DNA of 64,000 nucleotides from Ephemerocybe angulata. Lineage: Eukaryota > Basidiomycota > Agaricomycetes > Agaricales > Psathyrellaceae. Below, in pieces: positions 34,932 to 45,782 of the stretch (position 1 is its first letter; every line of letters starts with the position of its first letter). The stretch is taken from contig JAACJK010000057.1 of the NCBI GenBank assembly GCA_013368325.1, forward strand, positions 496,001-560,000, written 5' to 3'. The translations under genes and the position numbers were made by a program. The notes beneath the pieces were generated by a model that searched no databases, was not told where the DNA came from, and worked only from the letters and a program-made list of their open reading frames with translations.

Positions 34932-35233
34932 CAGTGAGACTAAGAAACTGGCGCTTCAAAATGACAAAAACGGTTGGTCTCGATGAGATGACCTAGAGGT
35001 GAGGAACAGCCGAACGGTGCAAGTGAACATGTAGGCGTCTATATACTTATTTGGCGTTGTATTGATGGCGGCCGGCACTCCGGGCGCTTAACTATTTGGA
35101 GCTATGGTTCGGGCTGGGAGCCATGAAACTTGGGGAAGCTGGCCTCTGGACTAGCTTGGGACTAGCAGACATATTCTCGAGCACAAAGTATCGTATTCCT
35201 AATCACAGGTTGATATATGGCAACCACAAGCGA
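34932..35233. other. Intergenic region between paralogs C and D
   Basis: About 300 bp with the promoter of paralog C. TATATAC near 35040 (on the coding strand GTATATAG) may be its TATA box. Nothing else was recognised. Confidence 0.35.
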
Positions 35234-37192
35234 TCACATGCCCGCGGCAGGTCGACTCCTCGTCCCCCTCGGTCTGTAGCGCCGTTCCCAGCCAGACTGG
35301 TCCCGTTCCAGTTCGTCGTCCTCCACATCAGAGTCTTCCTCCTCTTCCTCGTCTTCATCCTCGGCTGGCTCTTCCTCATCTGAAGAGAGTAAGTCAATAT
35401 CGATAATCTTCTCTTCGAGCTTCTGGCGCTTGGTGAGCTTGCGCCCCTTTGGTCCTGCTGGCGGCTCCTTGCGTTTCCCAGAACCTTTCGGCTTTCTTGG
35501 AGGTGGAACCCAGTTGGCGAACTTTTCGGCGACCTTCTTCTGAAAGGCGCTGTCGTAGCCTATGCATTTCATCGTGTATACGACCATGTTCTGTTGCAAT
35601 ATAATTAGGGTTGTGACTTGTTTCTAAGGTAGAGCGCTTACTGTCTCCCCCCGTATCAAGGAGGCGGATATATCAGGTTCCAAGATAGTCTTATACTTTT
35701 GTAGGCGTATATCTTCGTACTCTGCCTTCGTTGGGAGTCGCCCGAGGTGCTTTCGAGCGTAAATCAAGATTCGGCAATGCTGACCCCATCCCTTCCGAAC
35801 CAGTTCTTTTGCCCATGTTTTGCGAACCTGGTCAGAATAATTATCAGCGACATGATTCGAAGACAGCCCTTTAGATAGAACTTACCGAAACCTTTTGCCT
35901 TTGCCATTCTTCCGGGGTGAGCGATTTGGACACTTTGATCTCATATTGTCCTTGATACAGCCAGAGGGCGGGACCCGTCGTAATCCTTGTGAACACGCGC
36001 ATCACCCCGCCTTGCCATTCGCTAACTTCTCCCCCGATGTCCAGCCATAGTCCCGGAGCCCCTGGAACCTCTGGCGCAATCGGCTGGTAGTCCGTCGGAA
36101 GGTACATGTAGTCATCTAGACCATGCTCAGCGAACTTCTTTTTCCCGATTCTTGGGAAAGTCTTTTGAGAGCTTCCACCAAAGGTTCGAGACATAAACTC
36201 CCTGGAGACCATGACATCTCTGTCGGGGCAGTTTACGGGGAAGAGCTCGAAACTAATGCCTGCTGCGCTGATGCGCGATATAATGGTGTCTTTGGTTAAA
36301 GCTGCAGACTCCTTCTTGACCTTCATCTTCGGCTAGAACAGTCATGATATGAGAAAGTCTGAGGCCGAGAGAGGAGACATGTGTCGTACGTTCTTCCACT
36401 TCGTCATCTTTCCTTCTTTCTCTGCGACCTGATCTGAGGAGTTTGTAATCTGTAGATAGGTGAGATTGAATGAGCGCGAGTCGTAGGAATGTAATGCGAA
36501 CCAATTGCGGAATGGTAGCCTCGGGCGACTCAAGTCGAACTGGGGCCCGTGGAAGCACCACATCCTCCTCGTCCTTCATGGAGCGGGTACCCGAAATGAC
36601 CTGGTTTTTGTTAGTCGAGCAAAGTAAAGGGGGGCAATCATTCAGAGGGTTACCTTAGAAGGGACGAAGGTTACCGAGGTGGGAGACCGTGACCCTGATC
36701 GATTAGGACTCCTCCCGATCCCGATGTCGTCCTGCACTGGTGCCACCTGGAAGACGGTCAGCCACGTCCTAAACCTTCGTGACAGCGATCGTGGCGACAT
36801 ACCCATCCAGATTCTTCGTCCACCTTCACGGTATTCCTTCGAGTTGGATTAGAAACTGACTCCTTTTTCACGGCCGCGCGTTTAGAGCTTCTAGTTCCTT
36901 TTACTTGTCGGGGACCTTCGGTTGCAACATATTGAGGTCTGGTAGTGATGACGACTGCGTCCATGAAATAACGAATCCTTGTCGGTTTAATATCCTGCAT
37001 ATGCCTTCAGCACGGTAATAACCAGGTTGGTTCGGGACGCACTGGCTTGGTATCTTCGGCTTTCATAGACTCCCCTGCAATAATGGCAAGAGGAGGCTTG
37101 GCATCCTTTGAGTCATTGGACTCTACCTTCAACGAATCAAGATGTGGATTCAGAGGGCAGTCAAGCTCCTCCTTTTCGACAACAAGTGCCAT
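35234..37192 (-). CDS. DUF6697-like family protein, paralog D
   Basis: Closest to paralog C. Exon 1 begins MALVVEKEELDCPLNPHLDS and carries LKVE. Exon 2 reads RIRYFMDAVVITTRPQ and VKGTRSSKRAAVKKES. A middle exon ends GKMTKWKN. The core reads PKMKVKKESAALTKDTIIS, REFMSRTFGGSSQKTFPRIG, AEHGLDDYMYLPTDYQPIAP, VPGAPGLWLDI, MRVFTRITTGPALWLYQGQYEI and PEEWQRQK. Next come VYTMKCIGYDSAFQKKVAEKF and a basic patch (KGRKLTKRQKLEEK). IIDIDLLSSDEEEPAED follows, a textbook-like SUMO-interacting motif with an acidic tail, and then RPRGTRSRPAAGM. About eight exons. Function is unknown; nuclear location is inferred from the basic patch. Confidence 0.78.
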
Positions 37193-37520
37193 CCTGGAAA
37201 CCGAAGGGGCGAGGTACAGATGAGAGTTATGCTCAAAGTCGGCAAGTCAGTCGTCACCTCGTCACAGTTGAAGGTTAACCTTCACAGTCCTCTCGGACTC
37301 AATGAAGGCGGCTGATTGTTCGGTTGTGTCCTCCTGCCCGCGGGCAGGACCAACGGGCGCTTAACTTATTTTGGGTCTCACTCCAGCACCGAAGCTCAGA
37401 AGCTCTGGACAGGAGACTAAGGCCTACTGGAAGCAGCAAAATGGGGTGGTCCTCCTCGGGCATGCTCTGGAGATGGGCTGTCACCGTGGTGTGATCTGGC
37501 CTGGGAGGAGAATCCATAAG

Positions 37521-37592
37521 GGGCTCTTGGCACAGGGGTAGCGCGCACGCTTCGCATGCGTGAGGTCGTGGGTTCAATTCCCACAGTGTCCA
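37521..37592 (+). tRNA. tRNA-Ala (anticodon CGC)
   Basis: A 72-nt cloverleaf. The acceptor GGGCTCT pairs with AGTGTCC (one mismatch and one G-U), followed by discriminator A. The D arm is GCAC-AGGGGTA-GCGC. The anticodon stem CACGC/GCGTG is perfect, with loop TTCGCAT giving anticodon CGC. The T arm GTGGG-TTCAATT-CCCAC is perfect. There is no intron. A T5 tract follows at once. It sits about 100 bp from the edge of the duplicated NAPE-PLD fragment. Confidence 0.93.
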
Positions 37593-37595
37593 CTC

Positions 37596-37600
37596 TTTTT
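37596..37600 (+). terminator. RNA polymerase III terminator
   Basis: TTTTT begins 4 nt after the tRNA 3' end, as expected for Pol III termination. Confidence 0.8.
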
Positions 37601-37690
37601 GCTTTTCAAGGGTCAGAAAACTCATCAGTTTCATCTCTGAAAGTGTGAAGTGCAAACAGAAGACTAGTATGAAGAGTCGCTCAGTTTTTT

Positions 37691-38040
37691 GGACGCCTTC
37701 CAAGTTCTCCCTCCCGAGGCCATCGAGACATTGTCACATCCATTTTCTGGCGAACGAAACTTTGCTATATCCCTGCCTGGAGTGAATGACGAATGCAACC
37801 GGCAGAGGGAACGTTGCGAGGCTCTGCCTCATGCTGCGTGTCTGATGATAAATGGTACCAATCGAAGCCATATCGTTAAAAGCTCTTGCTTGAATCCCAA
37901 ACACGACTTGCAAAGGACGGCCAACCCTTTTTCTACTGTTTCTCCCCCTGAGCTCATTACATTGTCATCTCTTTCTGTTGAAGAGAAAGGCACTCGCAAC
38001 CCCAACGCGGCTGACCTCAAGGGTGGTGCAAAGCCCGAAC
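37691..38040 (+). pseudogene. Inverted partial copy of the NAPE-PLD promoter and exon 1
   Basis: Plus-strand sequence here matches the minus strand of 28731-28370. It includes about 275 bp of promoter/5' untranslated region and the exon 1 codons corresponding to SSLSVEEK...NPNAADLKGGAKPE. The ATG start has become TTG (CATTACATTGTCATC against CATTACAATGTCATC). Homology ends at 38040, 4 bp before the stop codon of paralog E on the other strand, so exons 2 onward are absent. It is a dead 5' fragment. A remaining plus-strand frame (from 37689) passes through it but has no domain. Confidence 0.85.
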
Positions 38041-38043
38041 AGG

Positions 38044-39808
38044 TCAGCCCTTCGCCGGGCGACTCCTGGTTCCCTTCGAAGTGTACGGCCGCCACAGGGA
38101 ATCACGCTCCTCCTCGGGTGAAATAGATCTCCGCACCCGCTTTGCCCCCACTCCCCTCTTCTGACGCTTGGCTGCAGGTCCATCATTCTGTCGTGCAGCG
38201 GTCATCGTGGGCTCTTCAGATTCCGACTTTGGCTCTGGTTTTGGGTTTTCATCCGAGCCTCGCTTTCTTTTAGTTGCTTTCGGAGGGTTCGCCTTCCATT
38301 CGGCATACCTCTCCGCAACCTGCCTCTGAAAGTCCCCATCATGTGCCACGCACTTCATCGTGTACACGGCGAGGGTCTATCAGAGCTCGCGTCAGCCACT
38401 GTCATACATCGATGACGGTCCACCTGTTGAATAGACGCACCTCTTCCCCGCAAAGAAAGGCTGCATTAATGTCTGCAGGGGTGATCTTATCATGCAACTT
38501 CCGGGCGAGGATGTCAGTTTTCTCGTCCTCTGTCGGGGCACGTCCATATTCCTTCCGGGCGTATATACTGATTTGTGTTGGGTTACCCCAGTTGTTATCA
38601 CATATCTCTTTCGCCCATGTATTACGAACCTGAGCCGCAGCAGTGAGTCAAGTTGATGAGAAGAATTGGATGCTAGTAAACACGCACTGGTTTATCCATG
38701 GCTTGCCACTCACGTATCGTCAGCGACTTGACAACCTTGAGCTCATACTGGCCTTGATACAACCAAAGGCGTGGAGACGACTGTTTGTCGATCCTTGAGA
38801 AAAGTCGCTTTATCTGACCGTCATACACATTCGGTCCCTCCCCGTCGTTCTGAACGTCGAGCCAAAGTCCCGGTGCGCCTGGTGTGAAAGGAGCCGAAGG
38901 CTGATAATCTTCAGGAAGGAACATGAAATCGTTGAGACCGTGTTCTTCAATTTTTTCGGCCCTCGGTTTCGGGAATGTATTCTGAGGGCCCCCGCCATAT
39001 ACGTGGGCCATGAAGGCTCGACTGACCGCTTCGTCTCGCACTGCCTGGTCCATTTCCACATTGAATTTCACGTACGGGACACCCGCTGCTGCGAAGCGGG
39101 ATATGATGATATCTTCAGGAATAGTGACACCTTCTTTCTTCTTCTTGACTTTGGGCTGCGAGGAGACGTATCAGTAACGAGAGATACTATGGCTTGCCCA
39201 AGTCAGCTTACATTTTCCCAAGTCTTCATCTGCTTTCGAATTTCGGCTTTCTGCAAATCCTGTTCATGTCAGCCCAGATGTATGGCATCGTCCATGGATA
39301 TAAGGGCGCAAGATACTTACGTCCAGTGACACAGCTTCAGGCGATTCAGCTCGGATCTTGGGACCTCGAGAAGGCTAAGACGGTCGTTACTCGTTAGCAC
39401 GAGGACTGCTCCGAGTCGAAGATCGGTTCGTAACAGCCTTCCACTTACCTCAGGTTTAGGGTCCACATCCTTACGCTGGCTCTGCAATGATTCCGAAGCA
39501 TCCACGTCTATGACCTGGCCCAGATATCAGCTTCGGGGGCTTTCAGACATAGCTATCGACGAGGTTCTTGCCTCAGAACCGCTTGCAAGGTTGACGTGAT
39601 CTTCCTGGTTCTTGACCTTGGAGTGGACCCCACTCGTCTCGTTTCTCCTACTGCGCCGAGTGATTGTGGAATCGATCCCAGGCGCTTTCTCATCGTGTTC
39701 CTTCAAACCAAGTACGGGCCCAAGATTGAGATCAGGCTCCATCTTCACTGAGGAACGACCCGGACGTCCAGCACGGCGTTCCGACTTCACTGCTACGGAG
39801 CGGGGCAT
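38044..39808 (-). CDS. DUF6697-like family protein, paralog E
   Basis: Fifth family member. The likely start is MPRSVAVKSERRAGRPGRSS (39808), giving a basic N-terminus with psi-K-x-E motifs VKSE and VKME. An upstream in-frame Met exists, but the sequence there is unlike the paralogs. Exon 2 reads VIDVDASESLQSQRKDVDPK, SIM-like. Later exons read GPKIRAESPEAVSLD and KAEIRKQMKTWEN. The core reads AFMAHVYGGGPQNTFPKP, EEHGLNDFMFLPEDYQPSAP, TPGAPGLWLDVQN, KRLFSRIDKQSSPRLWLYQGQYEL and IREWQAMDKP. Next come NTWAKEICDNNWGNPTQISIY and, last, VYTMKCVAHDGDFQRQVAERY and SKGTRSRPAKG. Its 3' end abuts the NAPE-PLD fragment. Confidence 0.78.
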
Positions 39809-40463
39809 GGTTTCGAACCCCGGTTGAGCCAAGTTGAGCAGCAGAGCTAGCACCTTCCAGAGGATGGTCGAGGGCCAGAGATCGGGAGATGGTGATGACA
39901 CGTTGCAAAGGCAAGCTCCAGCTCGGCGTCTATTTGTTTGGCCTTGTCTGCCAATGATGCGTCTGGTGGCCGGCATTTCAGTCTGACTTTCCGGATCCTA
40001 AAAGGATGGCTTGCATTACTTAATACTGAGCAGGCAGAGGTATCTAGGTTGATTTCAGCATGAGCACGTACGCCGCATTGTAGGTTAGGCGACTGGCTGA
40101 GAAGACAAGAATTGAAAAACAATGGGATTCGGCCCGGAGCAGGCCGATCCGTAGAACTTGGAACTCCGCTGAGGGCGGGCGCTTGTTTCTGGCGCTTGTA
40201 CAGTCTTTGTCCCAAGTTCGGCGCTGCGATTTGACTTCTCTGGCCAGTAGCTAAGAGACGCACAATAATGTCTTGTAGATTCTCTTATTTTGACTAGAGA
40301 ACAAGTCCTTGTCAGTAGGATGAAGCTATACGCTACAACAAGATCCTGGCTTGCATTTGTTCTTCACCCAAATGATACACACCCACACACAACGAGCACA
40401 CTCATACACACACAAAAGACCTCCTGTATAAACCCCCACTGATACTGTATCTTTACTGTATCA
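39809..40463. other. Divergent promoter, paralog E and kinase-like gene
   Basis: These 655 bp hold both promoters. The plus side has a CA-rich stretch (about 40376-40412) and TATAAA at 40427-40432. A minus-strand open frame (39847-40263) shows no domain. Confidence 0.4.
40427..40432 (+). promoter_or_regulatory. TATA box of the kinase-like gene
   Basis: TATAAA lies 32-37 bp before the ATG at 40464, so either the 5' untranslated region is very short or transcription starts almost at the ATG. Confidence 0.4.
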
Positions 40464-41856
40464 ATGGCTTCTGCATCTACATCCCACCCCTATGGCAATC
40501 AAGCGAAGCTATCATCTGGAGAGGTCTACTGGAGAGACCACTACATCTGGCTTAAACAGTCAGGATATGCCCTCAAGCCACGCTTTAACCCAGACTGGGT
40601 ACCCTCTTGGACAGGCAAAAATATTGACCCTAATGACTGCGAAGATTCGAAGCCCTTGGGTGTATGTAGTACAGTCCTCAACTCGCTTCCCCTGCTAACG
40701 AGATTGTGCCCTGATCGTAGATGTTTGGACTAGGCTGGGCAGCGGCGGCAGAGTGCAAGAGAACGGGAAAATATGTGGTGCTCAAGCCCATCAACATTCA
40801 AAAGTCTCGCGGCGAAGTTCGCGTGTTAAATATGCTTTCGAAAGAGCCTCTCAAATCCCAGCGGGAGAACCACACAGTGCCGATTCTCGCGGTTCTTTGC
40901 CCGCCAGACGACGAACTTAACACCCGCATTCTTGTGATGCCACTGCTAAGAAGGTTCAACGATCCTCCATTTGAGACGATGGGTGAGGCCCTTCATTTCA
41001 TCGATAGCTTCCTCACGGTAAGTCCCAATAGGAATTAGTTGGTTGAATGATGAATCAAGCAATTCAATCGCCCTTTTGTTTGTAGGGCCTTGATTTTATG
41101 CACAGAAGTAACATCGCGCACGGGTCAGCCACAATCACTTGCACTACCACAGATTCCTCTGACATTGGCACTCTTAGAAGCATATGTACATTTAACCTCA
41201 TGATGGATGCAACCGACATGTACCCCGACGGCTTCAGCGCGACATGGCACGGGATGAAGAAAGACTGGAGCGGCCCAGTCCACAACAAGTACACGCGGAC
41301 AGAGAAGCCTCCAAAATACTATCTAATCGACTTCAGCCGCTCGACGCACTTCGCACAAGGCAACACCCACCTCGAATGCAGCTCTGTGCCAGATACAACA
41401 GTCCCAGAGTTGTTTCAATTCCCCTACAAGTATCCGATCGATCCGTTCGCCGTTGATGTCTACTGTGCAGGGAACATGCTTCGACAGTACTTTCTCGACG
41501 TAAGTCTTCATCTGGCAGTGTTTCAAGTTCCTCAGCTCACAATGACACTGCGACAGGGTTTTCCTTCTCCCATGACTCACGAGGGAACCGGATACCACGG
41601 CTTTGATTTCCTGCGCCCCCTCCTGTCCGACATGATCCAAGTTGATCCACGCAAGCGCCCGAAGATGCCAGAGGTTGTCTTCAGGTTTAAAGAGATAGAG
41701 AAGGGGTTAGACAGATCATTCCTTCGGGAAAGATGTCGGAAGGTAGTAAATCATCCGTGCGAGGAGGAAAGCAAGCTCGATGCGTTGAGATACCACCTGC
41801 ACAAAATGGCGTATGGCGTACGGGGGCTGTCGCCCATCCCTTCAGATAATACTTGA
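40464..41856 (+). CDS. Fungal kinase-like protein, probable pseudokinase
   Basis: Member of the protein-kinase-like fold expanded in Agaricomycetes. Exon 1 reads YWRDHYIWLKQSGYALKPRF. Exon 2 has MFGLGWAAAAE, a poor glycine loop, and YVVLKPI with a candidate ATP-binding Lys. After GLDFMHRSNIAHG the intron GTCAGC...CTGAC...TTAG gives AHGSICTFNLMMD. The usual HRD triad is thus HGS and the catalytic Asp is missing, although the metal-binding Asn is kept. The DFG motif reads YYLIDFSRS, with Asp kept and Gly replaced. Next come PFAVDVYCAGNML and MIQVDPRKRPKMPEV, the usual C-lobe end. Five exons. Catalysis seems unlikely; scaffold or decoy roles are possible. Confidence 0.75.
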
Positions 41857-41975
41857 ACCACGCTTCCTGATAGCCATCCGTACTTAGCGTATGCCATTTC
41901 TCCAGCTAGTTTATTCATATATTAGGTGCTTCTGACTGTTAATAAATTTCGTAAGCATAACAATGAGGAGAGTTA

Positions 41976-43715
41976 TTAGAAACTCAATCCATGAATCCGA
42001 AGCGACCTACGCATGCGCCTGTACTCCTCAATAAGCTTCCAATGCTCATCCCATTTCTTGTCTCGAGTTGGATCATGGTCGATCATCGTAAGTGACTCCA
42101 AATTCGGGAAAATGGTATCCAGCAACCGCGCAAGGTCTCGGTACTCTGCAGGTTCGAAATTGGAAGTACGAAAGTCCGCAATCTCGAGGTGGCGAAGGGT
42201 GCTCGGGACCGCTGGCTCCTCCCACGTCTCCATCAGCGATTTTAAGGTCTGATTGTTTGGGCCAATCCAAGTAGAGTCAATGCAGAGGGAAAGGTGATGC
42301 AGCCCGATTGCATTTCGAGCGATGTCGACCAGGGTCCTAATGGGAGGGAAGTGATAGGTGTGGCGCCAAATCGGGGTGTGGAGAGATCGAAGGGGCCTTC
42401 TAATAGTTCCTTCACCATCTTGAGCATACGCAGCGTCAATAAGGACGCTAAGGCCGCCTCCGCAGACCCCATTCTCGGCGAAAAGAGTTCCACCACGAAT
42501 CTCAAACGTTTCAAGGCTGAGCGAGCGAAGGAAGCCCTTGAGATTGTCAGGTGCGATCACAACTTCTCTCGTACGTGGCACAATCTTCACCGTTTTGAGA
42601 TTCTTCATTGTGGAGAGAGTCTCGATGGCTTGTCGAGATTGGTTGGACCCGGTCAGCGAAGTGCTGATGTGGAATACCATCGATGTTGCGCGCTTAAGAA
42701 GGGATGCTGGGTAGCATGGGCAGACATTAGGCCCAGAACGGTTTACAAGCTCCAGAGAAGTTAGGCACTGGAGCTCGCCAGTACCTCCGAATGCGAAGAC
42801 TGAATTCCACGATCCGCTGTGAGATCCAGTGTGTGTATCGAGGTATAAGGATGTAATGTTGCGAAGGTTTGGGATGAGCTGGTACAGAAAGGCAGTTGGC
42901 ATAGACAGGGTGTTAGGAAGTAGAAGTGTGAGACTTTCAAGTCTTTGAAGCGGGCGGAGGATGGTAGGAAGGGAGCCCCAGATACCCGTGTGGGACACAA
43001 CACCGTACTCTTCAAGTAACAGATGTTTGAGTTGTGGTGCACCACCGCAGACGATTGGGAGAGAATACGTGTGAAATGTGTTTGCAGAGAGGAAAGATCC
43101 ATCGAAGCCGACGGTCTCAATCGAGGGGGAAAGGATCAAAGGTAGAAGACCCATATGAACTGAGTCGCAGTTCGGATCTTTGAATTGAACTCTCTGAAGA
43201 CCGGGTAAAAGGGCCCTGCCTTTGAGCTGCTGACCGAGCCACGACATCCCTGCCAGCGAGATGGGGTGTGTTGTGTTCCCTCCTGCATTGAACGCGATCG
43301 ACCGTACTGCTCGCGCATAACGATGGAATCTCGCGGCCTTTGGATCATCGATATCGCCGATGAAGTACTGTATGTGCAATAAGCAAGACGGTAGAAGGAA
43401 TTACATGTAAACGAAAGCTCAACTGACGTATAGCCCATCGATGTCCCGCATTCCAGGGTGGAGCTTAAGGAGCGGAGTCAGGCTGTCCAGGTGGGTCCAA
43501 AGGCAATCCAGGGCTGGATCAGAGAAAGCTCGAGAGACTAGAGAAAGGTTAAGCAGTTGCTTCCTCCATTCCAAACTGGAACTGGTGGTATCAGGTGCAG
43601 TTGTGGCTTGGAGTTGAACGGGAACGAATATTTTGAAGATGAGGTTTAGAATTTCACGGCGCCCAAAGAACATTTCTTGGGTAGAGCCAGTGCCTGCAGA
43701 AGTCGAGCTCGCCAT
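41976..43715 (-). CDS. F-box-like protein, family 2, paralog 1
   Basis: Two exons. Exon 1 starts MASSTSAGTGSTQEMFFGRR (43715; an upstream Met at 43823 is not supported by the paralogs). The F-box-like part reads REILNLIFKIFVPV, LLNLSLVSRAFSDPALDCLW and LDSLTPLLKLHPGM. After an intron (about 43363-43428) exon 2 begins YFIGDIDDPKAARFHRYARA and runs to HGLSF. The body carries LRR-like segments (MSWLGQQLKG, LLPLILSPSIETVGF, STLRHLEIADF, LLDTIFPNLESLTMI). It shares this plan with the genes at 46171, 48460 and 60941. The family differs from the F-box trio at 0.8-9.7 kb. Likely an SCF adaptor; target unknown. It is divergent from the MYND gene. Confidence 0.78.
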
Positions 43716-44146
43716 AAGATCTTGTGCCGTGAAACACGATTGCAGCGTCGGGAAGTGGTGACGGTGTAGAGGACAATCGTTGCAAACGTTCAAGGCACCG
43801 GGCGAAGGCTCGGCGAAGGCCATCCGAGGCCATCACATTCGGCGTTTGCCGGCCGGGCCCGGCCAACCAGGCTCAACAGTTCCAAGTTGCTGCCATGTCT
43901 TCTGTTATCTTCTACGAAGGTTTACATGACTCCAGCTCATTCTACGACAAAGGCGACCAAAAACTGTGTTTTCTTCCATATCCTCTAAATGATATGCGAA
44001 GCTACGCCGCGCAGGGTGTACTGTTATATCTGAGTGCATGGCCCGGTCCTCGAGCGGTCTCGGGGGCTGGGACAAAACCTTAATCGCCAACGAAGTCGAG
44101 ATGAATCGGATAACCCACAGATGTGGTCATCTTGCCGCAGACAGTC
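43716..44146. other. Divergent promoter, F-box paralog 1 and MYND gene
   Basis: These 431 bp separate two divergent starts. I see no clear TATA box or repeat. A GC-rich palindromic patch (GCCGGCCGGGCCCGGCC near 43847-43863) is the only marked element. Confidence 0.35.
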
Positions 44147-45782
44147 ATGGCTCTCCCTTCCCTGTTCTCCTCAGATCCCGAAGACTTCGTTCAAAGCTTT
44201 TTGCAAGGCGGCAGAGATAAATCTGAACTTCTCGCGAAAGTAAGCCCTGGGCCTGATCTGTGACCATACGCCAGAGTGACCTCGCTAAACTTAATGCTCA
44301 GGTAGACGAAGGGAAGAACAGAGCAGGGATATACAAGCCGATTTCCCTCGAAACCGCCTTGGACATCATGGTCTCCACCATGGAAAACCCCATGGGACCC
44401 GAGACGTGTAGTCTCAAGTTCAATATTGCCGTAGGGAGGTTCAGGCAAAGCATTCCAGAAGGCGGCGCCACCAAAGCGAGGAGGTCTCTGGAAGCGTATC
44501 CAGACGTCATGAGAGCCATCATTTCGTTCTTCACGAGAAAACAGTCCAGCGCCGACCACGCCGCTATGCTGGACCACCTCGCAACATGTTGCTGTCCTCG
44601 AGGTGACCTAGAGGTCTTCGGAAGCATGCATTCAACAACACCATGCGTGGATAAACGAATATTCCTTGCCGAAAAAGGGGTGTTTCTGGATTCTACCATC
44701 GGGTACCTCGCCGACTGCCTCATCGCTATCCTCAGTAACATGACCCAGGGCAAGTTTCGTCAGTTAAAGAACCACGCCGGCGCCACCAGAAGGCAGCAGC
44801 CTTGGCCGCACGGAATGGACGACCTGCTGCCCAACGGGCTCGCTGATTCGGTGGACGGGTTCAACCTTTGGGTAGGCGACAAGAACAGTGGGCACTTCAT
44901 TCTCAGGCTGGTTGGAACCATCGCTCAGCTATACCCCATTTTTGGGCTCGAAATCGTGTCAAGGGGCCCGGACTATGTTCTGGGCCTACAACGCCCAGTG
45001 CAGCACCTCATAAACGCTATGGACGCGTACGATCGGAGGCCTGAATGGTGGATTCCAAAGAAAACCGACGCCAGGTTTGCTATACCCGTGTCTTACGCCC
45101 TGAACTTCATCCGTCAGCTATATACCGGCGGCTCGAGCCAGTACACAAAGATGATGGTCACAGGAGGAAAGAGGATCCTTCTTCCAGTACTTCTAAGGGG
45201 TATTGCTGTTCTGTCGCCCCCTTACATGTCTTTCCTCTTCCGCGACGAATTTTTCCACATGAATTTTCTCATGTCCGTCATCAACAACAGGCCAAACGAC
45301 GGGGCGTTCTGCACGGAGACTCTCACCGACCTCGAGAAGCAATGGTTTATGGAACTTAGGAATGCTCATCAAGGCGGGTGCTATAATCCTACGTGTGTAC
45401 CGAAGTCAGGCCTGGTCCATGCACCGAAGTGTAGTAGCTGCGATCTAATCAGGTACTGCGATGCAAAGGTAAGCAGCTCATAACTGGTTCAATCTTCCCG
45501 TTGTACCTTCTGACATGATAATGACAGTGCCAGAAGGAAGCCTGGAGGAATCAGCAGCTCCCTCACCGAACAATATGTCCCAAAATAAAATCCTTGAGGG
45601 AGCGCCTTGGGCCGTACATCTGGGCGCGCACGGTCAGTCCGAGTCCAGAGTTTACTTACAGGGACTTCATGAACGCGTGTAAGAAAAAGAAGATTGACAT
45701 GGAGTTGGTGAAGGAGGTGGGATTGCATATTTCTTGCCTTCAAGGGTCGCAAACGCTCTTCCGGAATCAGATTTCATCGTAA
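44147..45782 (+). CDS. MYND-type zinc finger protein, copy 1
   Basis: Exon 1 (44147-44239) reads MALPSLFSSDPEDFVQSFLQ. Exon 2 (44302-45468) is a long helical region without a family I know. Its end, with exon 3 (45528-45782), forms a MYND finger: CYNPTC, then CSSCDLIRYCDAK joined to CQKEAW and HRTIC. The pairs of Cys and the His/Cys end fit the C-x2-C, C-x2-C, C-x3-C, H-x3-C pattern. The C-terminus reads SLRERLGPYIWARTV, KIDMELVKEVGLHISC and ends NQISS. MYND fingers usually bind proline-rich peptides. A partial second copy lies at 63215-64000 on the other strand. No SET domain is present, so it is not a SMYD-type methyltransferase. Confidence 0.82.

Noticed and set aside
37299..37703. Minus-strand frame of 134 codons with WTLWELNPRPHACEACALPL
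   Set aside because: This is the antisense translation of the tRNA-Ala gene, a familiar false protein.
39847..40263. Minus-strand frame of 138 codons in a promoter region
   Set aside because: No coherent domain; overlaps the 5' flank of paralog E in a different frame.
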